From Caballeronia peredens (GTDB taxonomy: Bacteria > Pseudomonadota > Gammaproteobacteria > Burkholderiales > Burkholderiaceae), in assembly GCA_001544595.2 (NCBI GenBank), contig FCOH02000004.1, positions 248,001 to 312,000 of the forward strand: 64,000 nucleotides of DNA, in the 5' to 3' direction. Both the position numbers and the translations under genes were made by a program. Of the stretch, positions 36,203 to 46,690 are shown piece by piece; position 1 is the stretch's first letter; every line of letters starts with the position of its first letter. Under the pieces are notes generated by a model. That model was not told the DNA's origin, did not search any database, and was given only the letters and a program-made list of their open reading frames with translations.

Positions 36203-36865
36203 TTAAAGCTGCAGGTATTCTTTCGACAGGATCGAAGTGCAATCGTCCGCTGCTTTCTGCAAAAGCGATTTCAGAAGCTTCGCATTATCCGAAAGCAAGT
36301 CATCCTCAGAAGGTGCATGTCTTTCGTCTACAGGCCGCGCATTGCACAAGGTTTGCGCGACGACTTCCTGCTTTGCAGTATCGATTAGCCTCATACGAGT
36401 GCTGTACGTAACGCGATAGCTTAGCCATTGCGTCGGTAAGTAGCTAAACATCCAATTAATGGTCTTTACATCGATCAGATAATCAGTGTCCGTGTGTTTG
36501 CTTGAGAGAGCAGCAACATCATCCGTGTCGACCAGACCGGTTTGATGGGGGGCTCGCAGCATCCCGTGTTTCTCCGTCAATCGATCCATCAATTGGCGGC
36601 TGATGCTCAATGAGGGGTCTTCAATGCCGTTTTCCTTCACGATGGAATTTCCTGCCGACATCATCACGACTGCTCCGATGACGCCGAACATCGCCTTGCC
36701 CGGTGTCATCGCGGTGAAGCCAGGCTTTTCATACTCGGTATAGTCCACACGTTTGTCTGTCAGCGTGGAAATCGATTCTTTCGGTAGCGGTTTTTGATCC
36801 ACAGACACGCAGCCCGTGAGTAAGATCGAAACCAATATTATGAGATACTCGCGTATCGACAACAT
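36203..36865 (-). CDS. Predicted lipoprotein of unknown function
   Basis: A 220-residue protein I do not recognise. The N-terminus is a type II signal peptide with lipobox LLTGC (Cys at about 18), so it should be lipid-anchored in the envelope. A glycine/alanine hydrophobic patch (FGVIGAVVMMSAGNSIV) lies near 60-77. The rest is mixed alpha/beta with a few cysteines. Codon use is clearly more AT-rich than that of the flanking genes, suggesting acquisition. It stands alone between ridA and queF, on its own strand, with a terminator just after its stop. Confidence 0.7.
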   Translation of the reverse strand: MLSIREYLIILVSILLTGCVSVDQKPLPKESISTLTDKRVDYTEYEKPGFTAMTPGKAMFGVIGAVVMMSAGNSIVKENGIEDPSLSISRQLMDRLTEKHGMLRAPHQTGLVDTDDVAALSSKHTDTDYLIDVKTINWMFSYLPTQWLSYRVTYSTRMRLIDTAKQEVVAQTLCNARPVDERHAPSEDDLLSDNAKLLKSLLQKAADDCTSILSKEYLQL

Positions 36866-37051
36866 ATGTAATCCTAAATACTTAATTAATTTTGATCCGA
36901 TGCAAGCCCGAGCGGACCAGCTGTTTGGTTGGATCCAAAGGTTTCTGCCGAGCCCGCGACATTATCCGGGGCCGGCAGTTTGAGGGGAGTGCGGGCTGTA
37001 AAAAACGCTAATTTATTGCGGTTTTGCTTATGAATTGAGCGGCGCTAAAAG

Positions 37052-37876
37052 TTACTGCCGCGCCAACCTTGCATTGTCCGGCATCGGCAGATTGAAGTTC
37101 GTGCGAAACGGATTGATGTCGAGCCCGCCGCGCCGCGTATAGCGCGCGTACACCGCGAGCCGTTCCGGCTTGCACTCCCGCATGATGTCCATGAAGATGC
37201 GCTCGACGCATTGCTCGTGAAAGCCGGTATGTTCGCGAAAACTCACGATATACCGCAGCAAACCCGCGTGATCGATCTGTCCGCCGTAATAGCGGATCTG
37301 CACGCTGCCCCAGTCCGGCTGTCCCGTCACCGGGCAATTCGACTTCAACAGATTCGAAAAGAGCGTTTCTTCCACAGGCACTTCGTCGTGCGCGGCCTTC
37401 AATAAAGACGCATCCGGCGAAAAAACCTCGCAATCGAGATCGAGCCGATCGAGCGACAGGCCGTCGAATTCCTCCATCACCAGCTTGCCGAATTCGACCG
37501 GCGGCGTGAGCTGCACGGAAACCGTCGCGCCGCAGATCGCGGAGACATCGCGCTTGATGGCGGCGCGCACATCGTCGATGGAATCGAACGGCGTCTGCGC
37601 GAGCGAGCCGAGATACAGCTTGAACGACTTCGATTCCACGATATTCGGCGAATCCGCCGGTACGAAGAACGTCGCGACCGCGATCTGCGGCTTGCCGCGC
37701 GCGTTCAGCCACGAAAGCTCGTAGGCATTCCAGATATCGGTGCCGAAGAACGGCAGCCGCGCCGGCACGCCGATCGAATCGCGCGCGCGCTTGCGGTCGA
37801 TCGGAAACAGCAGCGACGCATCGTACTGTTCGGTGTATTGGACGGGCTTGCCGAGCGGAGATTGATCGGGTGTCAT
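37052..37876 (-). CDS. queF: NADPH-dependent 7-cyano-7-deazaguanine reductase QueF (long form)
   Basis: A 274-residue enzyme reducing preQ0 to preQ1 in queuosine synthesis. This is the two-domain bimodular form of E. coli type. The QueF motif ESKSFKLYL (NADPH binding) is at about 80-90. The catalytic Cys is in [11 protein letters not shown] near 190, with the following Asp, and a His-Glu pair is in [11 protein letters not shown]. The ATG at 37876 overlaps the end of the 5'-nucleotidase gene by 4 bp, so the two are translationally coupled. Confidence 0.96.
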   Translation of the reverse strand: MTPDQSPLGKPVQYTEQYDASLLFPIDRKRARDSIGVPARLPFFGTDIWNAYELSWLNARGKPQIAVATFFVPADSPNIVESKSFKLYLGSLAQTPFDSIDDVRAAIKRDVSAICGATVSVQLTPPVEFGKLVMEEFDGLSLDRLDLDCEVFSPDASLLKAAHDEVPVEETLFSNLLKSNCPVTGQPDWGSVQIRYYGGQIDHAGLLRYIVSFREHTGFHEQCVERIFMDIMRECKPERLAVYARYTRRGGLDINPFRTNFNLPMPDNARLARQ

Positions 37877-38787
37877 GATGCGTTCGCTATGCCGCTGAGA
37901 ACGTGGCCCGTCGCGGTGACGACGCGAGCCGATTCGCAGTGGCGAATTTGATCGTCGAAGAAAAAGTCGGGCTCGAATTCGCGCAGGAATTCGCCCTTGT
38001 CCAGGCCGCCGAGAAACATCGCTTCGTCGATTTCGATGTTCCAGGCCATCAGCGTCCGGATCGCGCGCTCATGCGCGGGAGCGGAACGCGCGGTGACGAG
38101 CGCGGTGCGGATGTGCATCGGCGAGCGGCTGTCGCTGTCGTCGGCGATGCGTTGCAGCTTGTTCAACGCCGCGAGCAGCGGCTTCAGCGGGCCGCCGGGA
38201 AGCGGCGAATCCTTCTTTTGCGTTTCGTGGCCGACGAACGCCGACAAACCGTCGCTCTGAAACACGCGCTCGGCTTCGTCGGAGAACAAAACGGCGTCGC
38301 CGTCGAAGGCGATGCGGATCTCGTCAGAATAGCGGCTCGCGGCGCGCGGCGTTTCGGGCAGCACGCGCGCAGCGGGAAAACCGGCGGCGAGCGCGGCGCG
38401 CACATCGTCCGGATTGGCCGACAGAAACAGCGACGCGCGCAACGGCTTCAGGTACGCGAACGGCGAACGGCCGCGCGTGAACACGCCGCGTTCGATCGAA
38501 AGACCATGCTCGCGGCACGAATGAAACGCGCGCAGGCCGCTGATCGGGTCGCTGCGCGAAAGAATGACCACTTCGACGCGCTGCTCGTCCGCGTTCAGCG
38601 CGAGCAGCTTGCGGATCAGACCGAACGCAACGCCCGGCTTCGCGGGCGTTTCCAGCCGCGAGCGCTGCAGCGCTTCGTATTGAGCGAGATCGCCGGTCTC
38701 GAAGACGCGGTTTTCTTCCTCGAAATCGAAGAGCGCGCGCGACGAAATCGCGACGACGAGCTTGTCTTCGAGCGTGAACTTCGGCAT
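37873..38787 (-). CDS. 5'-nucleotidase (cytosolic NT5C1/type I family)
   Basis: A 304-residue protein matching the cytosolic 5'-nucleotidase 1 family known from animals and many bacteria. The sequence opens [20 protein letters not shown], with the phosphatase-like DSD and acidic motifs later ([16 protein letters not shown], then [11 protein letters not shown]). The predicted activity is dephosphorylation of nucleoside monophosphates. The ATG at 38787 is chosen; the upstream frame belongs to the ilvA end. It lies between ilvA (11 bp upstream) and queF (4-bp overlap) on the same strand, so the three probably share a transcript. Confidence 0.85.
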   Translation of the reverse strand: MPKFTLEDKLVVAISSRALFDFEEENRVFETGDLAQYEALQRSRLETPAKPGVAFGLIRKLLALNADEQRVEVVILSRSDPISGLRAFHSCREHGLSIERGVFTRGRSPFAYLKPLRASLFLSANPDDVRAALAAGFPAARVLPETPRAASRYSDEIRIAFDGDAVLFSDEAERVFQSDGLSAFVGHETQKKDSPLPGGPLKPLLAALNKLQRIADDSDSRSPMHIRTALVTARSAPAHERAIRTLMAWNIEIDEAMFLGGLDKGEFLREFEPDFFFDDQIRHCESARVVTATGHVLSGIANAS

Positions 38788-38798
38788 TGCGCGACGCC

Positions 38799-40322
38799 TT
38801 ACGCGAGGAACAGCCGGTAGACCGGATTCGCGCCTTCGTCCCACCACGGATAGCCGAGCGTCGCGAGAAAGCGCTCGAATTCCGCGTTGTCCGACTGCGG
38901 CACCTGAATGCCGACGAGAATCGAGCTGTAATCCGCGCCCTGATTGCGATAGTGGAACAAGCTGATGTTCCACTCCGGCGCCATCGACGAGAGGAACTTC
39001 ATCAGCGCGCCCGGCCGCTCCGGAAACTCGAAGCGCAACAGGCGTTCGTCCTTCGCGAGCGGCGAACGGCCGCCGACCATGTAGCGGATGTGCTGCTTCG
39101 AGAGTTCATCGTGCGACAGATCGACGGTCGCGAAACCGTGCTCGATGAACGCCGACATCATCTGCGCCGTTTCCTTGCGCGACTTGATCTGCACGCCGAC
39201 GAAAATGTGCGCGGCGCGTTCATCCGCGATGCGGTAGTTGAACTCGGTCACGCTGCGGGTGCCGACGAGCTCGCAGAAGCGCCGGAAGCTGCCGCGTTCT
39301 TCGGGAATCGTGACGGCGAATACGGCCTCGCGCGCCTCGCCGACTTCCGCGCGCTCCGCGACGAAGCGCATGCGGTCGAAATTCATGTTCGCGCCCGACG
39401 TCACCGCGATGAGCGTCTTGCCCTCGATGCCCTCGCGTTCCGCGTACAGCTTCGCGCCCGCCACCGCGAGCGAGCCCGCCGGTTCGAGCACCGAGCGCGT
39501 GTCCTGAAAAACGTCCTTGATGGCGGCGCAGAGCGCATCGGTATCGACGGTGATGACTTCGTCGAGCAATTCGCTGCACAGCCGGAAGGTTTCCTCGCCG
39601 ACGAGCTTGACCGCCGTGCCGTCCGAGAACAGGCCGACTTCGCTCAGCGTGACGCGCTCGCCTGCCTTGATCGATTGCGCCATCGCGCAGGAATCCTCGG
39701 TCTGCACGCCGATCACCCTGATCTCCGGCCGCACCGACTTGACGAATGCCGCGACGCCCGCCGCGAGCCCGCCGCCGCCGATCGGCACGAAGATCGCGTG
39801 AATCGGGCCCTGATGCTGACGCAGGATTTCCATCGCCACGGTGCCTTGTCCGGCGATCACGTCGGGATCGTCGAACGGATGCACGAACGTGAGGCCGCGC
39901 TCCTGCTGAAGCTGCACGGCGCGCGTGTAGGCGTCGCTGTACGATTCGCCCGCCAGCACCACTTCGACCGTCGGGCCGCCGTGCGCGCGGATCGCGTCGA
40001 TTTTCACTTGCGGCGTCGTGGTCGGCACCGCGATCACCGCGCGACAGCCGAGGCGCGCCGCCGACAACGCCACGCCCTGCGCATGATTGCCCGCCGATGC
40101 CGTGATCACGCCGCGCGCGAGTTCATCCGCGGTGAGATTCGCCATCTTGTTGTACGCGCCGCGAATCTTGAAGGAGAACACCGGCTGATTGTCCTCGCGC
40201 TTGAGGAACACGGAGTTGCGCAGGCGCGCCGACAGGATGCGCGCGGGTTCCAGCTCGCTTTCACGCGCGACGTCGTACACACGCGCGGTCAGCACTTTTT
40301 TCAGATAGTCGGGATGTGTCAT
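38799..40322 (-). CDS. ilvA: Threonine ammonia-lyase, biosynthetic (IlvA)
   Basis: A 507-residue PLP enzyme turning threonine into 2-oxobutanoate, the first step of isoleucine synthesis. The catalytic domain (1-325) has the PLP lysine in FSFKIRGAYNK, ASAGNHAQG, and the glycine loop PIGGGGLAAG. Two ACT-like regulatory regions (about 335-500) give isoleucine feedback control, which marks the biosynthetic rather than the catabolic TdcB form. The ATG at 40322 (MTHPDYLKK) is used. It starts the ilvA-nucleotidase-queF run and is divergent from the large FAD oxidoreductase. Confidence 0.95.
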   Translation of the reverse strand: MTHPDYLKKVLTARVYDVARESELEPARILSARLRNSVFLKREDNQPVFSFKIRGAYNKMANLTADELARGVITASAGNHAQGVALSAARLGCRAVIAVPTTTPQVKIDAIRAHGGPTVEVVLAGESYSDAYTRAVQLQQERGLTFVHPFDDPDVIAGQGTVAMEILRQHQGPIHAIFVPIGGGGLAAGVAAFVKSVRPEIRVIGVQTEDSCAMAQSIKAGERVTLSEVGLFSDGTAVKLVGEETFRLCSELLDEVITVDTDALCAAIKDVFQDTRSVLEPAGSLAVAGAKLYAEREGIEGKTLIAVTSGANMNFDRMRFVAERAEVGEAREAVFAVTIPEERGSFRRFCELVGTRSVTEFNYRIADERAAHIFVGVQIKSRKETAQMMSAFIEHGFATVDLSHDELSKQHIRYMVGGRSPLAKDERLLRFEFPERPGALMKFLSSMAPEWNISLFHYRNQGADYSSILVGIQVPQSDNAEFERFLATLGYPWWDEGANPVYRLFLA

Positions 40323-40423
40323 GCCAGGAATCGTCACGCGGCGTAGCGCACGCGGGGTTTTTGAGGGCGAAAGCATCAATGATAGCGCCAACCGCGCGTC
40401 TCTCCGGCATCCGATGCATTTCT

Positions 40424-40437
40424 ACCGTCCGGACGGT
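40424..40437. promoter_or_regulatory. Perfect palindrome, candidate operator upstream of ilvA
   Basis: ACCGTCCGGACGGT is a perfect 14-bp palindrome about 100 bp upstream of the ilvA start. It has the form of a dimeric repressor site; no bound regulator can be named. Confidence 0.4.
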
Positions 40438-40578
40438 CGTGCAAAAAAGCGTCGAAAATGACACGAACGCGTCGCGAATACGCACGCAAAAGCCCCTTCT
40501 GGCTGCTAGCCGCCGCAAACGCGCGCCACCGCGATGGGTTAGAATTTCCTTTTACGAATCAGCAATCAGGATCGGCAG

Positions 40579-40677
40579 ATGCACCGGCAGCTTCGGATCG
40601 ATTTTCTGGCGCATGTCCCCCGCGAGTCGCATCCCGCGGCGGAGCGGCATGCGCGCCACGCGCGATCGTGGCGTTGA
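40579..40677 (+). CDS. Candidate small leader ORF (32 residues)
   Basis: An ATG with AGGA seven bases upstream opens a 32-codon frame reading MHRQLRIDFLAHV at its start and ending SWR. It is His/Arg rich and resembles nothing I know. It would lie in the leader of the oxidoreductase transcript. The frame could be chance in GC-rich DNA. Confidence 0.2.
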   Translation: MHRQLRIDFLAHVPRESHPAAERHARHARSWR

Positions 40678-40857
40678 TCCAGGGCACATCGAAGGCGCCG
40701 TGAACGCGATTCGCCTCATCGTCACGCTCATCGTTACGAACAGGCGGTCCGGCAGCCTTCGCCAAGATAAGTCTCATTCGAAAATTTGCGCCCCCACGCG
40801 CATCGCCGGCGTTGCCGCCTTTCATGGCGCGCTCGCCGGCACACCGAACCGTCGAAC

Positions 40858-43800
40858 ATGAACGCACCCCAAGCCTTCGATCCGAACGGCGCCCATGCCG
40901 CCTTGGCGCTCGATACCGAGCCGCGTCTCCGCGAAATTCCCTATAACTACACGTCGTTTTCCGATCGTGAAATCGTGATGCGGCTCCTGGGCGACGAAGC
41001 CTGGGCCGTGCTGGACGAACTGCGCAACGAACGCCGCACCGGCCGCTCGGCGCGCATGCTGTACGAAGTGCTCGGCGATATCTGGGTCGTGCGCCGCAAT
41101 CCGTACTTGCAGGACGACCTGCTCGACAACCCGAAGCGCCGCGCGATGCTCGTCGAGGCGCTGAATCACCGGCTCGCGGAAATCGAGAAGCGCCGCAGCG
41201 CCGATCTCTCCGCGCACAGCGACGAAGCCGGCAGCCGCGAGCGCGCCGGCCGCGTGCAATTGCTGATCGCCGCGGCACGCCGCGCCGTCGACGATTTCGC
41301 CGCCGAGTTCGGCCGCATGGCCGACTTGCGCCGCCGCGCATCGCGCGTGCTGGGCCGCGAGACGCAGAAGGACAACATCAAGTTCGACGGCCTGTCGCGC
41401 GTCGCGCACGTCACCGACGCGACCGACTGGCGCGTCGAATATCCGTTCGTCGTGCTGACGCCCGACACCGAAGCCGAGATCGCCGGGCTGATCAAGGCGT
41501 GTTTCGAGCTCGGTCTCACCGTGATTCCGCGCGGCGGCGGCACCGGCTACACGGGCGGCGCGATTCCGCTCACGCCGTTCTCGGCCGTCATCAACACGGA
41601 AAAGCTGGAGCAGCTCGGTCCCGTCGAAATGACGGACCTGCCGGGCGTCGATCACAAGGTCGCGACGATTTTCTCCGGCGCGGGCGTGGTCACGCGGCGC
41701 GTCACGGAAGCGGCGGAGCAGGCGGGCTTCGTGTTCGCCGTCGATCCGACCTCGCTCGACGCATCGTGCGTCGGCGGCAATGTCGCGATGAACGCGGGCG
41801 GCAAGAAAGCGGTGTTGTGGGGCACGGCGCTCGACAACCTCGCGTGGTGGCGCATGGTCGATCCCGAAGGCAACTGGCTCGAAGTCACGCGTCTGGATCA
41901 CAACTGCGGGAAGATCCACGACATCGAAGTGGCGCGCTTCCGGCTCGACTGGTTCGACGGCAATCGTCCGCCGGGCGAAAAGCTGCTGCGCACCGAAAAC
42001 CTCGACATCGCCGGGCGCACGTTCCGCAAGGAAGGGCTCGGCAAGGACGTCACCGACAAATTCCTCGCAGGTCTTCCCGGCGTCCAGAAGGAAGGCTGCG
42101 ACGGGCTGATCACGTCCGCGCGCTGGATCCTGCACAAGATGCCCGCGCACACGCGCACCGTCTGCCTCGAATTCTTCGGCCAGGCGCGCGACGCGATTCC
42201 GAGCATCGTCGAAATCAAGGACTACCTGTTCGAGACGTCGAAGCAGGGCGGCGCGATTCTCGCCGGCCTCGAACATCTCGACGAGCGCTATCTGCGCGCG
42301 GTCGGCTACGCGACCAAGAGCAAGCGCAACGCGTTCCCGAAGATGGTGCTGATCGGCGATATCGTCGGCAATGACGCCGATGCCGTCGCCAGCGCGACCT
42401 CCGAAGTCGTGCGCATGGCGAACGGCAAGAGCGGCGAAGGCTTCGTCGCGGTGAACGCCGAGGCGCGCAAGCGCTTCTGGCTCGACCGCTCGCGCACGGC
42501 CGCGATCGCCAAGCACACGAACGCGTTCAAGATCAACGAAGACGTCGTGATTCCGCTCAATCGCATGGGCGAGTACACGGACGGCATCGAGCGCATCAAC
42601 ATCGAGCTGTCGATCAAGAACAAGCTGCAACTCGTCGATGCGCTCGAAGCGTTCTTCCGCACCGGCAAGCTGCCGCTCGGCAAGACCGACGACGCGAACG
42701 AAATCCCCAGCGCCGAACTGCTCGAAGACCGCGTGCAACAGGCGCTCGATTTGTTGAAGCGCGTGCGCGAGCGCTGGACTTTCGTCGGCGACAAGCTCGA
42801 CTTGCCGTTGCGCGAGGCGCAGCACTATCTCGTGAATCTCGGCTACGAGGCGCTCGCGGAGAAGTTCGCCGATCGCGTCGACGTGCAGCCGGACGCGAAT
42901 GTTTTCCACGTCGCGCAGGATCGTACGGTGCGCATTTCGTGGAAGCAGGAAATTCGCGCGGAACTGCGCCAGATCTTCAACGGCGGCGAATTCAAGCCGA
43001 TCCTCGACGAAGCGCAGGCCATCCACAAGCAAGTGTTGCGTGGGCGCGTGTTCGTTGCGCTCCACATGCACGCGGGCGACGGCAACGTGCACACCAACAT
43101 TCCCGTCAACTCCGACAACTACGCGATGCTGCAGGACGCGCATCACGCGGTCGCGCGCATCATGAAGCTCGCGCGTTCGCTGGACGGCGTGATCTCGGGC
43201 GAGCACGGCATCGGCATCACGAAGCTGGAATTCCTGACCGAAGAGGAAATCGGCGATTTCCGCGCGTACAAGCAGCGCGTCGATCCGCACGGCCGCTTCA
43301 ACAAGGGCAAGCTGTTCGAAGGCGCGGACCTGCGCAACGCGTACACGCCGAGCTTCGGGCTGATGGGTTACGAATCGCTCATCATGCAGCAGTCGGATAT
43401 CGGCGCGATTTCGGAGTCCATCAAGGACTGTCTGCGCTGCGGCAAGTGCAAACCGGTGTGCGCCACGCACGTGCCGCGCGCGAATCTGCTCTACAGCCCG
43501 CGCAACAAGATTCTCGCCACGTCGCTGCTGGTCGAGGCGTTCCTGTACGAAGAGCAGACGCGCCGCGGCGTGTCCATCAAGCATTGGGACGAATTCAACG
43601 ACGTCGCCGATCACTGCACCGTGTGCCACAAGTGCGTGACGCCGTGCCCGGTGAAGATCGATTTCGGCGATGTCACCATGAACATGCGCAACCTGTTGCG
43701 CAAGATGGGCAAGAAGAAGTTCAACGCCGGCAACGCAGCCGGCATGTTCTTCCTGAACGCGACCAATCCGCAGACCATCAACCTCGCGCGCACCGCGATG

Positions 43801-44952
43801 ATGGGCGTCGGCTACAAGGCGCAGCGCTTCGGCAACGACGTCCTGAAGAAATTCGCGAAGAAACAGACGGCGAAACCGCCCGCGACGGTCGGCAAGCCGC
43901 CGGTGGTCACGCAGGTGATCCACTTCATGAACAAGAAGATGCCGGGCAATCTGCCGAAGAAAACGGCACGCGCGCTGCTGGATATCGAGGACAACAAGAT
44001 CGTCCCGATCATCCGCAATCCGAAGACGACCACGGTCGATTCGGAAGCCGTGTTCTACTTCCCCGGCTGCGGTTCGGAGCGCCTGTTCTCGCAAGTCGGG
44101 CTCGCGACGCAAGCCATGCTGTGGGAAGCGGGCGTGCAGACCGTGCTGCCGCCGGGTTATCTGTGTTGCGGCTACCCGCAGCGCGGTTCGGGCCAGTACG
44201 ACAAGGCCGAGAAGATCGTGACGGACAATCGCGTGCTGTTCCATCGCGTCGCGAATACGCTGAACTATCTCGACATCAAGACCGTGGTCGTGTCGTGCGG
44301 CACCTGCTACGACCAGCTCGCGGGCTATGAATTCGAGAAGATCTTCCCGGGCTGCCGGATCATCGACATCCACGAGTTCCTGCTGGAAAAGAACATCCGT
44401 CTCGAAGGCGTGAAGGGCACGCGCTACATGTATCACGACCCGTGCCATTCGCCGATCAAGACGATGGACCCGGTCAAGCTGGTCAATGAACTGATGGGCT
44501 CGCAGAACGACGGCTACAAGATCGAGAAGAACGATCGCTGTTGCGGCGAATCGGGCACGCTCGCGGTGACGCGTCCGGACGTCTCCACGCAAGTGCGATT
44601 CCGCAAGGAAGAGGAGATCCGCAAGGGCGCGGCCAAGCTGCGCGGCATTCCGCTCGTCGCGGAAGCGGGCGCGAACGGTATCAATATCGCCAACGCGTCG
44701 GCCGGCGCTGCGGGCGCGCAGCCCGGTTCCGTGCTCAAGGCCGGCGACGGTCCTCAGCCGAACGGACAGGACGTGAAGATCCTCACGAGCTGCCCGTCGT
44801 GCCTGCAGGGGCTGTCGCGCTACAACGAGGACGCCAATATCGAGGCGGACTATATCGTCGTGGAAATCGCGCGCAAGGTGCTCGGCGAGAACTGGATGGA
44901 GCAGTACGTCGAACGCGCGAACAATGGCGGTATCGAGCGCGTACTGGTGTAA
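40858..44952 (+). CDS. Large FAD-binding and Fe-S oxidoreductase with CCG domains (D-lactate dehydrogenase-like, DUF3683)
   Basis: A 1364-residue fusion. An N-terminal DUF3683 region (about 20-170) is followed by a FAD_binding_4 domain (about 185-370, with [16 protein letters not shown]) and a FAD-oxidase C domain (about 440-800). Two 4Fe-4S motifs occur at about 857 ([17 protein letters not shown]) and 920 ([12 protein letters not shown]). A pair of CCG domains follows (CCGYPQRG near 1102, CCGESG near 1228, CPSCLQG near 1312), as in GlcF/HdrB-like proteins. It probably oxidises a 2-hydroxy acid such as D-lactate and passes electrons to the quinone pool; the substrate is inferred. The ATG at 40858 (MNAPQAFDP) is used. 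Confidence 0.88.
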   Translation: MNAPQAFDPNGAHAALALDTEPRLREIPYNYTSFSDREIVMRLLGDEAWAVLDELRNERRTGRSARMLYEVLGDIWVVRRNPYLQDDLLDNPKRRAMLVEALNHRLAEIEKRRSADLSAHSDEAGSRERAGRVQLLIAAARRAVDDFAAEFGRMADLRRRASRVLGRETQKDNIKFDGLSRVAHVTDATDWRVEYPFVVLTPDTEAEIAGLIKACFELGLTVIPRGGGTGYTGGAIPLTPFSAVINTEKLEQLGPVEMTDLPGVDHKVATIFSGAGVVTRRVTEAAEQAGFVFAVDPTSLDASCVGGNVAMNAGGKKAVLWGTALDNLAWWRMVDPEGNWLEVTRLDHNCGKIHDIEVARFRLDWFDGNRPPGEKLLRTENLDIAGRTFRKEGLGKDVTDKFLAGLPGVQKEGCDGLITSARWILHKMPAHTRTVCLEFFGQARDAIPSIVEIKDYLFETSKQGGAILAGLEHLDERYLRAVGYATKSKRNAFPKMVLIGDIVGNDADAVASATSEVVRMANGKSGEGFVAVNAEARKRFWLDRSRTAAIAKHTNAFKINEDVVIPLNRMGEYTDGIERINIELSIKNKLQLVDALEAFFRTGKLPLGKTDDANEIPSAELLEDRVQQALDLLKRVRERWTFVGDKLDLPLREAQHYLVNLGYEALAEKFADRVDVQPDANVFHVAQDRTVRISWKQEIRAELRQIFNGGEFKPILDEAQAIHKQVLRGRVFVALHMHAGDGNVHTNIPVNSDNYAMLQDAHHAVARIMKLARSLDGVISGEHGIGITKLEFLTEEEIGDFRAYKQRVDPHGRFNKGKLFEGADLRNAYTPSFGLMGYESLIMQQSDIGAISESIKDCLRCGKCKPVCATHVPRANLLYSPRNKILATSLLVEAFLYEEQTRRGVSIKHWDEFNDVADHCTVCHKCVTPCPVKIDFGDVTMNMRNLLRKMGKKKFNAGNAAGMFFLNATNPQTINLARTAMMGVGYKAQRFGNDVLKKFAKKQTAKPPATVGKPPVVTQVIHFMNKKMPGNLPKKTARALLDIEDNKIVPIIRNPKTTTVDSEAVFYFPGCGSERLFSQVGLATQAMLWEAGVQTVLPPGYLCCGYPQRGSGQYDKAEKIVTDNRVLFHRVANTLNYLDIKTVVVSCGTCYDQLAGYEFEKIFPGCRIIDIHEFLLEKNIRLEGVKGTRYMYHDPCHSPIKTMDPVKLVNELMGSQNDGYKIEKNDRCCGESGTLAVTRPDVSTQVRFRKEEEIRKGAAKLRGIPLVAEAGANGINIANASAGAAGAQPGSVLKAGDGPQPNGQDVKILTSCPSCLQGLSRYNEDANIEADYIVVEIARKVLGENWMEQYVERANNGGIERVLV

Positions 44953-44987
44953 TAGCGAAATCGAGGTCGATTCGCTAGAGGTTCGAG

Positions 44988-45422
44988 ATGGACTGTGTGT
45001 TTTGCCGTGAAGACGGCGGCGAGGTTTTATGGTCGGACGATGCGCTGCGCGTCGTCCTCGCCGACGAGCCCGACTGGCCGGGCCTGTGCCGTGTGATCTG
45101 GGGCGCGCATGTCGCCGAAATGTCCGATCTGCCGGATGCCGATCGCGCACGCGTGATGACCGCCGTCAACGGCGTCGAGCGCGTGATGCGTCGCGTGCTC
45201 GTGCCCGAGAAGATCAATCTCGCGAGTCTCGGCAATCAGGTCCCGCATGTCCACTGGCACGTCATTCCACGCTTTTCCAACGATTCCCGCTTCCCTCTGC
45301 CGATTTGGGCGCCGCGCCAGCGCACGGTGTCCGAGTCGCAACTTTCGAAACGCCGCGCGCAAGCAACACTCCTGCGCGAGCAACTGCGCCACGAGCTGAA
45401 CCAGGCGTTCGGCCATCAATAA
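44988..45422 (+). CDS. HIT family protein
   Basis: A 144-residue histidine-triad nucleotide hydrolase/transferase. The triad HVHWHVIPR lies at His87, His89 and His91. A CxxC pair at Cys3/Cys6 (DCVFC) may bind zinc with later histidines. Substrates of this family are nucleoside phosphoramidates or dinucleoside polyphosphates; the specific one is unknown. It starts 35 bp after the oxidoreductase stop and ends 8 bp before the DUF971 gene, so it is probably in one operon with it. Confidence 0.9.
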   Translation: MDCVFCREDGGEVLWSDDALRVVLADEPDWPGLCRVIWGAHVAEMSDLPDADRARVMTAVNGVERVMRRVLVPEKINLASLGNQVPHVHWHVIPRFSNDSRFPLPIWAPRQRTVSESQLSKRRAQATLLREQLRHELNQAFGHQ

Positions 45423-45430
45423 ACGACATC

Positions 45431-45841
45431 ATGAGCGGACTCACTTCCACGACGCCGATTCCCACCGGCGTCGTCGTGCATTCGAAATCCCGCGTGCTCG
45501 AACTGCAATATGCCGACGCGTCCTATCGCGTGCCGTTCGAGCTGCTGCGCGTCTGTTCGCCGTCGGCGGAAGTGCAGGGCCACGGGCCGGGACAGGAAAC
45601 GCTGCAGACCGGCAAGCGCGACGTGTCGATCATCGGCGTCGATCCGGTCGGACACTACGCGCTTCAGCTGAATTTTTCGGACGGCCACAATACGGGTATC
45701 TATTCCTGGGACATCCTCTACGACCTGGCCACACGCCAGGACGAACTCTGGCAGGACTATCTGGCGAGACTGGCCGCGGCGGGCGTCGACCGCGACGCGC
45801 CGATGGCCGCGAAGCCTTCCGGCGGCGGGCATCGCCACTGA
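45431..45841 (+). CDS. DUF971 family protein
   Basis: A 136-residue protein dominated by the DUF971 domain (about 12-110: SRVLELQYADASYRVPFELL, then YALQLNFSDGHNTGIYSWD). The same domain is found in iron-sulfur cluster-related proteins and in gamma-butyrobetaine hydroxylase N-termini; the role of the stand-alone form is not established. Its C-terminus ends in a His/Gly-rich tail (GGGHRH). It lies between the HIT gene and ubiE. Confidence 0.82.
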   Translation: MSGLTSTTPIPTGVVVHSKSRVLELQYADASYRVPFELLRVCSPSAEVQGHGPGQETLQTGKRDVSIIGVDPVGHYALQLNFSDGHNTGIYSWDILYDLATRQDELWQDYLARLAAAGVDRDAPMAAKPSGGGHRH

Positions 45842-45933
45842 AGTGACCGAATAATATCGATGCGGCATAACGCCGCACGGCCGGCGCGGCAATTGCGCAG
45901 CAAATAACGAACAACAGGCGAGGAAAGAGCGCG

Positions 45934-46665
45934 ATGAGCAAGACCCACTTCGGATACGAAACGGTCGATGAGCAGGACAAGGCGAAGAAAGTGGCGGGCG
46001 TATTCCACTCCGTCGCGAGCAACTACGACTTGATGAACGACCTGATGTCCGGCGGACTGCATCGGATCTGGAAGCACTTCACGATCGGGCAGGCCAAAGT
46101 GCGGCCGGGCTACAAGGTGCTCGACCTGGCCGGCGGCACGGGCGATCTGGCCATGGCGTTCGCGAAGCAGGCGGGCGAAACCGGCGAAGTCTGGCACACG
46201 GACATCAACGAATCGATGCTGCGCGTCGGCCGGGACCGCCTCATCGATAAGGGCGTGCTGACGCCCGCGCTCCTGTGCGACGCCGAGAAGATTCCGTTTC
46301 CGGACAATTATTTCAATATCGTTACGGTTGCTTTCGGCTTGCGTAATATGACGCACAAGGATCGCGCACTGGCGGAAATGGCGCGCGTACTCAAGCCGGG
46401 CGGCCGATTGCTCGTGCTGGAATTTTCGAAAGTGTGGGAACCGCTCAAAAAGCCGTACGATATCTACAGTTTCAAGATTTTGCCGTGGCTTGGCGAAAAA
46501 GTGGCCAAGGATGCGGAAAGCTACCGGTACCTTGCCGAGTCCATCCGCATGCACCCGGACCAGGAAACTTTAAAAACAATGATGGAACAAGCGGGCCTGG
46601 ATCGAGTCGAATATTACAATTTGTCAGGTGGCGTGGTAGCGTTACACGTCGGGACCAAATTTTAG
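45934..46665 (+). CDS. ubiE: Demethylmenaquinone/2-methoxy-6-polyprenyl-benzoquinol methyltransferase UbiE
   Basis: A 243-residue SAM-dependent C-methyltransferase of ubiquinone synthesis. SAM motif I reads [13 protein letters not shown] (about 61-73), and the family block [22 protein letters not shown] is seen in parts near 27-48. The C-terminal family signature is [24 protein letters not shown] precedes the ATG. It begins a ubiquinone block that continues with ubiJ and ubiB after a Tim44-like gene. Confidence 0.96.
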   Translation: MSKTHFGYETVDEQDKAKKVAGVFHSVASNYDLMNDLMSGGLHRIWKHFTIGQAKVRPGYKVLDLAGGTGDLAMAFAKQAGETGEVWHTDINESMLRVGRDRLIDKGVLTPALLCDAEKIPFPDNYFNIVTVAFGLRNMTHKDRALAEMARVLKPGGRLLVLEFSKVWEPLKKPYDIYSFKILPWLGEKVAKDAESYRYLAESIRMHPDQETLKTMMEQAGLDRVEYYNLSGGVVALHVGTKF

Positions 46666-46690
46666 TGTTCCACTCTTCAAAGGATTCGAA

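Larger units (their letters stand above)
40323..40857. other. Divergent intergenic region between ilvA and the FAD/Fe-S oxidoreductase
   Basis: About 535 bp. It holds a perfect 14-bp palindrome (40424-40437), a TAGAAT at 40540-40545 that could be a plus-strand -10, and a candidate 32-codon leader frame at 40579-40677. No other gene is supported. Confidence 0.5.

Noticed and set aside
40822..45150. A very long open frame on the minus strand (over 1400 codons) opposite the FAD/Fe-S oxidoreductase
   Set aside because: It mirrors the plus-strand gene in GC-rich DNA, has Arg/Ala/Asp/Val-rich low-complexity translation and no family motifs.
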